Notes under the pieces: generated by a model
The model's database searches: none
What the model was told of the DNA's origin: nothing
Seen by the model: only the letters and a program-made list of their open reading frames with translations
Shown: piece by piece, positions 1 through 6,558 of the stretch
How the letters are laid out: every line of letters begins with the position of its first letter
Position numbering within the stretch: the stretch's first letter is position 1
From: Verrucomicrobiota bacterium
Lineage (GTDB): Bacteria; Verrucomicrobiota; Verrucomicrobiia; Limisphaerales; JAHEOI01
Direction: 5' to 3'
DNA length: 13,893 nt
Assembly (NCBI GenBank): GCA_018610125.1
Contig: JAHEOI010000261.1
Span: 1 to 13,893 of the forward strand
Made by a program: the position numbers and the translations under genes

Positions 1-450
1 GCGAGGCACGATGAAGGAGCATAGCCTTGCCCTCTGTGACTGAAGAGTAACGAAGCCAGAAAGCAAAATTGGCCCAGCCCGGAGGGGCGGGGCGGCACCG
101 AGCCATCTGCTGTGTTGCTCCTCGGTTACAGCCCGCTCTGGGATGCGCCCTCGTCGCGCCTTGCATCTGACTCGGTGGCGCTCCCGCCAAATGGCACACT
201 TATTTCTTTACAGACCCTAAGCCTCCAACGGCTGAAGCTCGTTCGTGCGCCGCCCGGGAGCCTAAGGTGGCTAACCGAGAGCGTGCGGGCACTGCGTGGG
301 TTGACTGTCTGCCAGACTCGACTCCGCAGAATCTTCTTCCTCTCTGACGGGCGCAGCCGTGGATGCCGAAAGCCCCTATAACGGTTTCCACAGCGACACG
401 AGAATCTCTCTCTCGCTGGCGCCAAACGACTAAAACCAGTCCATTCCAAT
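1..450. other. Non-coding GC-rich segment, possible dispersed repeat or remnant
   Basis: No ORF here looks like a real protein: the open frames overlap one another on both strands and give arginine/serine-rich, low-complexity translations without any recognisable domain. The DNA is GC-rich and has short inverted pairs, for example ACCGAG at 97-102 with CTCGGT at 121-126, and GCGCC at 156-160 with GGCGC at 177-181. The texture resembles dispersed intergenic repeats or remnants of mobile DNA seen in Verrucomicrobiota genomes, but only one copy is in view, so this is an impression and not a demonstrated repeat. No tRNA or rRNA was recognised. The end of the segment merges into the promoter region of the following gene. 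Confidence 0.35.
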
Positions 451-453
451 GGC

Positions 454-459
454 TATAAT
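454..459 (+). promoter_or_regulatory. Candidate -10 box for the outer-membrane protein gene
   Basis: A perfect TATAAT hexamer lies 38 bp before the ATG at 498, a sensible distance for a transcript with a 5' leader of about 30 nt. The matching -35 position (about 431-436, TAAAAC) is poor, so the call rests on the -10 box alone. No clear Shine-Dalgarno sequence lies between it and the start codon. Confidence 0.4.
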
Positions 460-497
460 GACAACTGTAACCTTCGCACTTGATTACAACGTACGTT

Positions 498-1382
498 ATG
501 ACACTCAAATTGAAATATACCACACTCGCGATCGGAATCATCATTGTAGGGCTCCAACTGAATCCGGTGCCTGCTTTAAACGCGCAAACAGATAATTCGT
601 CCAGCGACAAAGCAGCGGAAAACCCAAAGTCCAAAACACACCCTCACGTTCATTCCCATGAGGAACAAAGTCTTCATTTCTCGCATCCTCTGATCACGGA
701 AAACCCTTCTCCGGACACAAAGCTAAGGTTCGATTATTTCGTGCGCGATATCGACGAGGATGCCCAGCAGGCTACCACCCAGACCTTCCAATTCGGCGGT
801 GAGTACGCCTTCCACCGAAGCTTCAGTTTTGAGCTTACGGCTCCTTACACCATCAACAACCCGGAAGATGGAAGCACCGAACGCAACCTCGACAACACGG
901 AGGTCAACTTCAAGTTCGCCAACTTCGCCTTTGCCGAGCAGAATGTGCTGCTTGGGTACGGGCTGGAAATGGGCCTACCTACCGGCGACGATGCCGAAGG
1001 CATCGGCAGCAACAATGAGCTTGAATTCGAGCCATATCTGAACATCGGCTACAAATGGCGCCGATTGGAGGTAATTGCCTGGTCAGCCTTTGGGATTGCG
1101 ACCAACCAAGACGATGGAGAAGATGTTGAGACCGAGCTCGCTCCCAATCTCTCCTTCCTTTATCACGTCACGCCTCGGGTTTCCGGGCTGCTGGAATTCG
1201 ACGGTGAGACAGTATTAAGCGGAGACGAAGACGGAAATACTGTCATCAACGTAACTCCTGGAGTGAAATTCAAGCCGTTTAAAGAATCGGACCTCAAAAT
1301 CGGCGTTGGCATCAGCCTCCCTCTGACAGGAAGGGAAGAATTTGAACTCCGTGGTGTCGCCTCCGCGTTCTACCACTTCTAA
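498..1382 (+). CDS. Outer-membrane beta-barrel protein with His-rich N-terminus (transporter-like, hypothetical)
   Basis: Predicted 294-aa exported protein. From the ATG at 498 it starts with a Lys-containing n-region and a hydrophobic stretch (about residues 8-22), with likely signal cleavage after ALNA near residue 29. A TTG at 480 in the same frame would only add six residues before the signal peptide, so ATG is preferred; neither start has a good ribosome site. Just after the signal peptide is a histidine cluster (HPHVHSH, residues 48-54, then two further His at 60 and 63) that could bind metal. The rest alternates aromatic/polar residues with acidic loops (EDGS, GDDAEG, DDGEDVE, GDEDGN) and ends in YHF, the terminal aromatic typical of barrels inserted by the BAM complex. 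It resembles the broad MetA-pathway/'transporter' barrel families (PF13557-like). The substrate is unknown. A terminator follows directly, so it appears monocistronic. Confidence 0.7.
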   Translation: MTLKLKYTTLAIGIIIVGLQLNPVPALNAQTDNSSSDKAAENPKSKTHPHVHSHEEQSLHFSHPLITENPSPDTKLRFDYFVRDIDEDAQQATTQTFQFGGEYAFHRSFSFELTAPYTINNPEDGSTERNLDNTEVNFKFANFAFAEQNVLLGYGLEMGLPTGDDAEGIGSNNELEFEPYLNIGYKWRRLEVIAWSAFGIATNQDDGEDVETELAPNLSFLYHVTPRVSGLLEFDGETVLSGDEDGNTVINVTPGVKFKPFKESDLKIGVGISLPLTGREEFELRGVASAFYHF

Positions 1383-1395
1383 GCAACAATGGAAA

Positions 1396-1420
1396 GGGGG
1401 GAGGTTCAACGTCTCCCCTC
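1396..1420 (+). terminator. Intrinsic terminator after the outer-membrane protein gene
   Basis: A hairpin 13 bp after the stop codon pairs 1396-1404 with 1412-1420 (GGGGAG against CTCCCC at its core, with flanking G-U pairs) around a 7-nt loop TTCAACG. The tail TTACCTTCTATAC is only moderately T-rich, so termination may be partial. Confidence 0.6.
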
Positions 1421-1463
1421 TTACCTTCTATACAGTTTGCCTCGACCTCCCATTCCGAAAAAA

Positions 1464-1525
1464 GGACCTCGGGGACGAGCTCCCTATCAGCCACAAACCA
1501 AAAATGGGGACGAGGTCCCTATCCG
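1464..1525. repeat. Intergenic direct/inverted repeat pair upstream of the sensor kinase
   Basis: Two 20-bp units, 1471-1490 and 1506-1525, match at 18 of 20 positions (GGGGACGAGSTCCCTATCMG) with a 35-bp period. The second unit is itself an inverted repeat (GGGAC-GAG-GTCCC). In addition, GGACCTCG at 1464-1471 is the exact reverse complement of CGAGGTCC at 1511-1518, so alternative hairpins can form. Both units are preceded by A-runs. It could be a regulator binding site, an RNA element in the kinase leader or a copy of a dispersed intergenic repeat; the sequence alone does not decide. Confidence 0.5.
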
Positions 1526-1585
1526 TTGCAAGTTAAGGCGCGGAGCACGACAGTCCCTGTATGAGAAATAGTTGGGAAAAGGCAT

Positions 1586-4366
1586 ATGATTGACCGACTG
1601 CAAAAGTTATTGGCGATTCCCTGGGCGCGACGGGCGGCGTGGATCGCGATTTTTATCGCGGTCGTGCCGTTTCTGATCCCCGGGGCCTGGATGAGTGGAT
1701 TTTACGTTTCCGGCGGCTTCATGCCGCACGCTCACTGTTGGCTTCGAGATCCCGCTGTAACGTGGCTCCACGTCAGTGCGGATTTGTTAATCTGGCTGGC
1801 CTATTTTTCCATTTCAATAACGCTCGGTTACATGGTTTACCGCGGTCGCAACGAGATCCCTTTTCATTGGATGTTTCTGGCTTTTGGACTCTTTATTGTC
1901 TTTTGCGGGTTTACGCACCTGATGGCGGTTGTGACCGTCTGGCGGCCACTCTATTGGTTGTCGGGCGATATCAAGGTAATGACCGCAGTCGCATCAGTGG
2001 CCACCGCGATTGCGCTTCCCATAAAAGTCCCGCAAATCTTTGGCTTGATCCAGGACGCCCGATCCTCCCGGATCCATAAGGAAAACCTCGAGGCCGCCAA
2101 TGAGGAGCTTCGAGACTTGTACGGCAGGGTTAAGGAATCCGATCGACTGAAGTCGCAATTTTTCGCCAATGTCAGCCATGAACTAAGGACTCCCCTTTCG
2201 CTGATCCTCGGCCCGATGCGGCGGCGCCTGGCAAACGACAACTTGGCCCCTGACGAGCGCCGGGAGCTTGAAGTGATCGAACGCAATGCCAGCCTCTTGC
2301 ATGATCAGGTTAACAATCTCCTCGATTTAGCCCGGCTCGAGGCTGGAAGCATGAAGCCTCATTACGCCCGCACCGATTTGGCACAGGTCACCCGCCTGAT
2401 CGGCTCATGCTTTGACGGCCTCGCCGCCGAGCGTCAGCTTGCCTATAAGGTTTCCATCCCGGATTCGATGGTCGCGGAGGTAGACCCTGAAAAGATCCAG
2501 CGGGTGCTCCTGAATTTGCTTTCGAATGCGTTTAAGTTTACCCCTCAACACGGTGTTATCCGCGTTTCTTTGGAGGTGCATGGAAACGAAAGCGTCTTCG
2601 TTATCGAGGATTCCGGCCCTGGAATCCCGACACATTTACGCGAAAGGGTATTCGAACGGTTCATGCAGGTCGAAGACCCGGCAACCCGAAAAGCGGGTGG
2701 AACCGGTCTTGGGCTACCTATCGCTCGGGAATTTGTCGAGTTGCATGGAGGCCGCATTCTGCTGGAAGACTCGGCAAATGGCGGTGCGAGGTTCAAGGTC
2801 AGCCTACCCCTTGAAGCTCCCGAGGGAGAAACCGTCACCGAAACCGATCCGGACCCAGAGGAGCAGCGTACGTCGCAGTTGGTCGGCGAGCTCAAAAACC
2901 TGAAGCAATTTTCCCAGCCCAGCGCGGATGAGCCAGTCCCCGTAGCAAGCGACAATCGCCCTTTGGTCCTGGTCGTCGAGGACAACCCCGACATGAACCG
3001 TTTCCTTCGCCAAGCCTTGGCGCCGCATTACCGCACAATCGCCGCTTATGAAGGACAAGATGGACTACGACAAGCGCAACGTCATCCCCCGGATCTCATA
3101 ATTGCCGACATCATGATGCCACACGTCAGCGGCGACATGATGATCAACGAGCTACGGGAGGATCCCGCTCTGGAGGAGGTCCCTGTCGTCGTGCTCAGCG
3201 CCTCGGCTGAGGAGCGAAACCGTGTCGGTCTGCTCAAGAAAGGTGCGGACGATTACATCACAAAGCCGTTCGAGCTCGACGTTTTTAAGGCAAGGGTTGG
3301 AGGGTTGATCAGGCGGCGGCAGCAAGCCCTCGATCGCCTCAACCGGACCCTCATGGCTATTTTGAAGGCGCTCCCTGAACCGGTATTTGTCAGGGGACCC
3401 AATCCCCAAACCCCTCGCCAGAACCCCGCCGCCGATGATTTCCTTGCAGGGTTGGGAAATCCCGACCGGCTTCCCCAATCGCTCCAAGAACGGATCCAGG
3501 AGGTCCTCGAAACCGGAGACAGCTATCTCCCCACAAATTTTGAAGGCGTTGAGCACTTTCGTCTCGACAATGAAGATCGCTATTTCCTGCCTCGAGTTGT
3601 GGCCTTGCGCACGTCAAAGCAAGCCATAGTGGGCAGTGTCCTTCTATTGCACGACGTCACCGAATTCCGGCTGCTGGATCAGGTCAAGAGCAACCTCCTT
3701 GGGACCGTCAGTCATGAGCTGAAAACCCCTGTAACCAGCATGCAAATGTCGCTCTACCTCCTGAAAGACCAAACCGGAGAAAGCCTATCTAAAGCAACCA
3801 CAGAGCTTATCGGCATTGCGTGTGAGGAATGCGACCATCTGCTGAACACGTTGAGCTCCCTCCTCGAGATGACGCGATTCCAAGAAAACGGCTTTCAGAT
3901 TCATCGAGAACGCACGCCGCCACAGACATTGGTTTCCTCGGCACTGGACGGCATGAGCGAAAAGGCGCGTGATCGGCAAGTGCCGATTCGGACCGAGATC
4001 GAAGAAGGGCTCCCCGAGATCGAGGTGGATCAGGACCGCATCATCCGCGCCCTAACGAATCTCCTGACCAATGCCATGAAGTCTTCCCCTCAAGGTGCCG
4101 AGATCATCCTCCGCCTTAAAAGACAATCAGAAAACTCCCTCTATTTCGGGGTCCGGGATTTTGGCCCGGGGGTCCCAGCAGAGTATCAAGGGCGTCTCTT
4201 TGAACGCTTTTACCGTGCCCCGGGAAACCAGACGAGCGGGACCGGTCTTGGATTGGCAATCGTGCAAGACTTTGTCAAAGCCCACGGTGGGACCACCGGA
4301 GTGATCAGCGAGCCCGGTGAAGGCAGCGAGTTTTACTTCGAGCTCCCGATCGAGGCAAATCGGTGA
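1586..4366 (+). CDS. Ethylene receptor-like hybrid histidine kinase (EBD-HK-REC-PAS-like-HK)
   Basis: 926-aa membrane sensor kinase; ATG with a GGAAAAGG ribosome site 3 nt upstream. Four hydrophobic segments: about 17-36, 62-85, 95-117 and 126-150. The last three match the ethylene-binding domain of plant ETR1 and cyanobacterial Etr1: D66 before LAYFSI (ETR1 D25), the motif FIVFCGFTHL with C107 and H111 (ETR1 C65 and H69, the Cu(I) ligands), and K130 in KVMTAV (ETR1 K91). The loop PHAHCWL (47-53) resembles bacterial members. Next come a short coiled coil (156-190), HisKA 1 with H198, ATPase 1 (N310/N314, DSGPGIP 342-348, GTGLGL 372-377), a receiver (E465, D466, phospho-acceptor D508, K560), a PAS-like linker (about 586-697), HisKA 2 with H710 and ATPase 2 (N825/N829, DFGPGVP 858-864, GTGLGL 885-890). 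No GAF domain. Both kinase cores look intact. Likely senses ethylene or a related small olefin via copper; the ligand is inferred from residue conservation. The downstream partner is unknown. Confidence 0.93.
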   Translation: MIDRLQKLLAIPWARRAAWIAIFIAVVPFLIPGAWMSGFYVSGGFMPHAHCWLRDPAVTWLHVSADLLIWLAYFSISITLGYMVYRGRNEIPFHWMFLAFGLFIVFCGFTHLMAVVTVWRPLYWLSGDIKVMTAVASVATAIALPIKVPQIFGLIQDARSSRIHKENLEAANEELRDLYGRVKESDRLKSQFFANVSHELRTPLSLILGPMRRRLANDNLAPDERRELEVIERNASLLHDQVNNLLDLARLEAGSMKPHYARTDLAQVTRLIGSCFDGLAAERQLAYKVSIPDSMVAEVDPEKIQRVLLNLLSNAFKFTPQHGVIRVSLEVHGNESVFVIEDSGPGIPTHLRERVFERFMQVEDPATRKAGGTGLGLPIAREFVELHGGRILLEDSANGGARFKVSLPLEAPEGETVTETDPDPEEQRTSQLVGELKNLKQFSQPSADEPVPVASDNRPLVLVVEDNPDMNRFLRQALAPHYRTIAAYEGQDGLRQAQRHPPDLIIADIMMPHVSGDMMINELREDPALEEVPVVVLSASAEERNRVGLLKKGADDYITKPFELDVFKARVGGLIRRRQQALDRLNRTLMAILKALPEPVFVRGPNPQTPRQNPAADDFLAGLGNPDRLPQSLQERIQEVLETGDSYLPTNFEGVEHFRLDNEDRYFLPRVVALRTSKQAIVGSVLLLHDVTEFRLLDQVKSNLLGTVSHELKTPVTSMQMSLYLLKDQTGESLSKATTELIGIACEECDHLLNTLSSLLEMTRFQENGFQIHRERTPPQTLVSSALDGMSEKARDRQVPIRTEIEEGLPEIEVDQDRIIRALTNLLTNAMKSSPQGAEIILRLKRQSENSLYFGVRDFGPGVPAEYQGRLFERFYRAPGNQTSGTGLGLAIVQDFVKAHGGTTGVISEPGEGSEFYFELPIEANR

Positions 4367-4440
4367 AATCGTCAACGTTTTCAGGGTTGATGCGACGGAA
4401 GTGTGTGCCAAAAGTGATAATAGAAGGTTTGTGGGCGACA

Positions 4441-4459
4441 ATTCAGGTTACTCCTGAAT
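4441..4459. promoter_or_regulatory. 19-bp perfect palindrome upstream of the cysteine synthase gene
   Basis: ATTCAGG and CCTGAAT are exact inverted arms of 7 bp around TTACT, ending 27 bp before the start codon at 4487. There is no T-tract after it, so it is not a good terminator for the kinase gene. Its position fits an operator or an RNA hairpin in the leader of the sulfur genes. The regulator is unknown. Confidence 0.4.
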
Positions 4460-4486
4460 ATGGATGAATAACGATAAACGGAAGGT

Positions 4487-5482
4487 ATGAGCGATTCCAC
4501 CGGTGAAATGAACGCGACGAATCAACAGACCCGGGTTTACGAGGATGTATTTGAGATGCTTCCGTCCGAAGAGAATCCGTCTCCCATGGTCCGGATCAAC
4601 CGGCTGAACCCGGCTGCCTCGTTTTCTCTCTATGCCAAATTGGAATGGGCAAACCCATTTGGATCGGTCAAAGATCGTGCCGCTTGGCAGATGCTGCAAG
4701 ACCTGGAGGGACGCGGGGAGATTAATCAGGACCGGGGAATTGTTGAGCCCACCTCGGGCAATACCGGGATCAGTTTAGCCGCTTTGGCGCGTGCGCGGGG
4801 TTACCGCCTTAAGGCGGTGGTGCCCAACAAGGTACCAAAGGAAAAGAAGCTAATGCTCAAGATTGCCGGGGCGGAGCTGGAGGTCGTCAGCGATGAGCTA
4901 TGTCCGGCACCCGGTTTGGGGGATGGCTCAATCAACCTCGCCAAGACCTATGCCAAAGCCCAGGGGGATCGATATGCCATGCCCAATCAATACGAAAATT
5001 ACCAGAATGTGGCGGCCCATATTCAAACGACCGGTCCCGAGATATGGCGGCAAACCGAGGGCCAAATCAGCCATTTATTCGTCTCGCTGGGTACTTGCGG
5101 CAGCGTGACCGGGATTGCAAAGTTTCTTCGGGAGAAGAAACCGAGTGTGAAGGTGATCGCAATCCAACCTTCAGAAGGCCACGATATCCCCGGCTTGCGC
5201 AACTTGAGCCAATTGGAGGCCTCGAAGCTCTTTGACCGGTCGCTTATTGACGAGATCCTTGAAATCGATTTCGAGTTGGCTTACAAGCGGGCTTTGGAAC
5301 TTTGCCAAACCGAAGGGCTTTTGGCGGGCCCTAGCTGCGGCTTGATTCTGGAGGGAACGCGCCACGTCGTTGAGCGAGATCAGGGAGGATGCGGTGTCAT
5401 GGTGTTTCCAGACAACATCTTCAAGTATACGGCAACGATGCTAAAGCATCTCCCTGAGCTGGAAGAAGGGACCAGCGTGTAA
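4487..5482 (+). CDS. PLP-dependent cysteine synthase family protein
   Basis: 331-aa fold-type II PLP enzyme of the CysK/CysM/cystathionine beta-synthase family, which replaces the beta-substituent of an activated serine with a sulfur nucleophile. The PLP lysine is K62 in NPFGSVKDRAA; the substrate-carboxylate loop is TSGNTG (89-94); the block PNQYENYQNVAAHIQTTGPEIW (from 166) is characteristic of cysteine synthases. The phosphate loop reads GTCGS (202-206) where GTGGT is usual, and the ring-nitrogen serine is S283 in GPSCG. The segment EGHDIPGLRN (230-239) replaces the standard CysK sequence, so the acceptor could be O-acetylserine, O-phosphoserine or another serine derivative. The ATG at 4487 has a purine run (GGAAGG) that sits too close to be an ideal ribosome site, and it overlaps the stop of an 8-codon mini-ORF (4464-4490). 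A sulfurtransferase gene follows 93 bp downstream on the same strand, supporting a role in sulfur metabolism. Confidence 0.88.
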   Translation: MSDSTGEMNATNQQTRVYEDVFEMLPSEENPSPMVRINRLNPAASFSLYAKLEWANPFGSVKDRAAWQMLQDLEGRGEINQDRGIVEPTSGNTGISLAALARARGYRLKAVVPNKVPKEKKLMLKIAGAELEVVSDELCPAPGLGDGSINLAKTYAKAQGDRYAMPNQYENYQNVAAHIQTTGPEIWRQTEGQISHLFVSLGTCGSVTGIAKFLREKKPSVKVIAIQPSEGHDIPGLRNLSQLEASKLFDRSLIDEILEIDFELAYKRALELCQTEGLLAGPSCGLILEGTRHVVERDQGGCGVMVFPDNIFKYTATMLKHLPELEEGTSV

Positions 5483-5492
5483 GAGGAATCCA

Positions 5493-5525
5493 CCGCGGGG
5501 GGCGTGCTGTGGCCCCGGATCGCGG
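5493..5525 (+). other. Intercistronic GC-rich hairpin
   Basis: Between the cysteine synthase and sulfurtransferase genes, CCGCG at 5493-5497 can pair with CGCGG at 5521-5525, and GGGG at 5498-5501 with CCCC at 5513-5516, leaving a bulge at 5517-5520. No T-tract follows, so it is more likely an mRNA-stabilising or attenuating hairpin than a full terminator. Confidence 0.3.
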
Positions 5526-5575
5526 ACAAACAACGAGAAACCGATCGATAACACAAACGAACGAGGGGAGGCATT

Positions 5576-6427
5576 ATGAGTGAATTCGCACACCCAGAGG
5601 TATTGTTGTCGACCGATTGGGTAAAAGAGCACCTCAATGATCCCAATGTGAAGCTGATCGAAATCGATGTCGATACTCAGGCGTATGACGCAGGGCATAT
5701 CCCCGGGGCGGTCGGCTTTAATTGGCAGACCCAGCTCCAACAGCCTGTCCAGCGGGATATCATTTCAAAGGAGGAATTCGAGAAACTGCTCAGTAACTCC
5801 GGGGTTTCTCGGGATGATACCGTGGTCCTCTACGGCGACAATCATAATTGGTTTGCCGCTTATGGGTTTTGGCTCTTCAAGATCTATGGTCACCCGGACG
5901 TCCGACTAATGGATGGGGGACGGCAGAAGTGGTTGGACGAAGAGGATAAAGAGCTGGTTACAGAAAAGCCCCGGGTCACACCGACAGACTACAGGGCAGC
6001 CGACCCGGATTGGACGTTAAGGGCGTTTGTGCCCGAGGTGATGGAGGTCTCGAAGAAAGCAGATAAAAACCTGGTCGATGTTCGAAGTCCGGATGAATAT
6101 AGCGGCAAGGTCATTGCCCCTCCCGGTATGACCGAAACCGCCCAACGAGGTGGCCATATCCCCGGTGCAAAGAACATCCCTTGGAGCTCCGCCGTTAACA
6201 AAGACGGCACATTCAAGCCTCCGGAGGAGCTGAAGAAGCTTTACTTTGAGGAAAAAGGAGTCGATCCAAGCAAGTCGACGGTAGCCTATTGCCGGATCGG
6301 GGAGCGCTCGAGCCATACTTGGTTCGTGTTAAAGTACCTGTTAGGGCTTAACGATGTGAAAAATTACGACGGGAGCTGGACGGAGTATGGGAACTTGATC
6401 GGGGCGCCGATCGAGAAATCGGCGTAA
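5576..6427 (+). CDS. sseA: Thiosulfate/3-mercaptopyruvate sulfurtransferase, tandem rhodanese
   Basis: 283-aa two-domain rhodanese, the usual length for this family. The N-terminal domain (about 8-135) has the conserved DAGHIPGA motif (38-45) but no catalytic cysteine: the equivalent loop reads YGDNHNWFA (86-94), as is normal for the structural half. The C-terminal domain (about 150-283) has VDVRSPDEY, GHIPGA and the active loop CRIGERSSHTWF with catalytic C239. The CRIGERS loop is of the thiosulfate-sulfurtransferase (CysA/rhodanese) type and differs from the CG[S/T]GVTA loop of typical 3-mercaptopyruvate enzymes, so thiosulfate is the more likely donor; the symbol is for the family only. 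A strong ribosome site AGGGGAGG (5564-5571) lies 4 nt before the ATG. No signal peptide, so cytoplasmic. It probably forms a transcription unit with the cysteine synthase gene upstream, and could supply or take up sulfane sulfur for it. Confidence 0.9.
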   Translation: MSEFAHPEVLLSTDWVKEHLNDPNVKLIEIDVDTQAYDAGHIPGAVGFNWQTQLQQPVQRDIISKEEFEKLLSNSGVSRDDTVVLYGDNHNWFAAYGFWLFKIYGHPDVRLMDGGRQKWLDEEDKELVTEKPRVTPTDYRAADPDWTLRAFVPEVMEVSKKADKNLVDVRSPDEYSGKVIAPPGMTETAQRGGHIPGAKNIPWSSAVNKDGTFKPPEELKKLYFEEKGVDPSKSTVAYCRIGERSSHTWFVLKYLLGLNDVKNYDGSWTEYGNLIGAPIEKSA

Positions 6428-6428
6428 G

Positions 6429-6453
6429 CCCCTTTACTTCCCCCGCTAAGGGG
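6429..6453 (+). other. Hairpin directly after the sulfurtransferase gene
   Basis: CCCCTT at 6429-6434 pairs with AAGGGG at 6448-6453 around a 13-nt loop, starting 2 bp after the stop codon. The following bases TAGGACAT contain no T-run, so it is a weak terminator candidate at best. The rest of the 131-bp gap up to 6558 shows no other feature except the ribosome site of the next gene. Confidence 0.3.
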
Positions 6454-6558
6454 TAGGACATCGCTTGGCCCGTCTCGAGAGAGTCCGGGTCGCGTCGACC
6501 TTGGATGGTGGCGGCCGGAGAGCACTGCGTTGCGTGACTCCCACGAGGAGGTATCGCT

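Noticed and set aside
480..497. TTG start for the outer-membrane protein at 480
   Set aside because: No ribosome site, and the six added residues would precede a complete signal peptide that starts at the ATG at 498.
112..634. Open frames of 89, 107 and 144 codons near the left edge
   Set aside because: They overlap on opposite strands, are Arg/Ser-rich and featureless, and the longest runs into the barrel gene; composition alone explains them.
1464..1525. CRISPR-like repeat pair
   Set aside because: Only two imperfect 20-bp units with a 15-bp gap, no further repeats and no cas genes.
1383..1585. Promoter directly upstream of the sensor kinase
   Set aside because: TTGCAA at 1526-1531 resembles a -35 box but there is no -10-like hexamer at 16-19 bp spacing.
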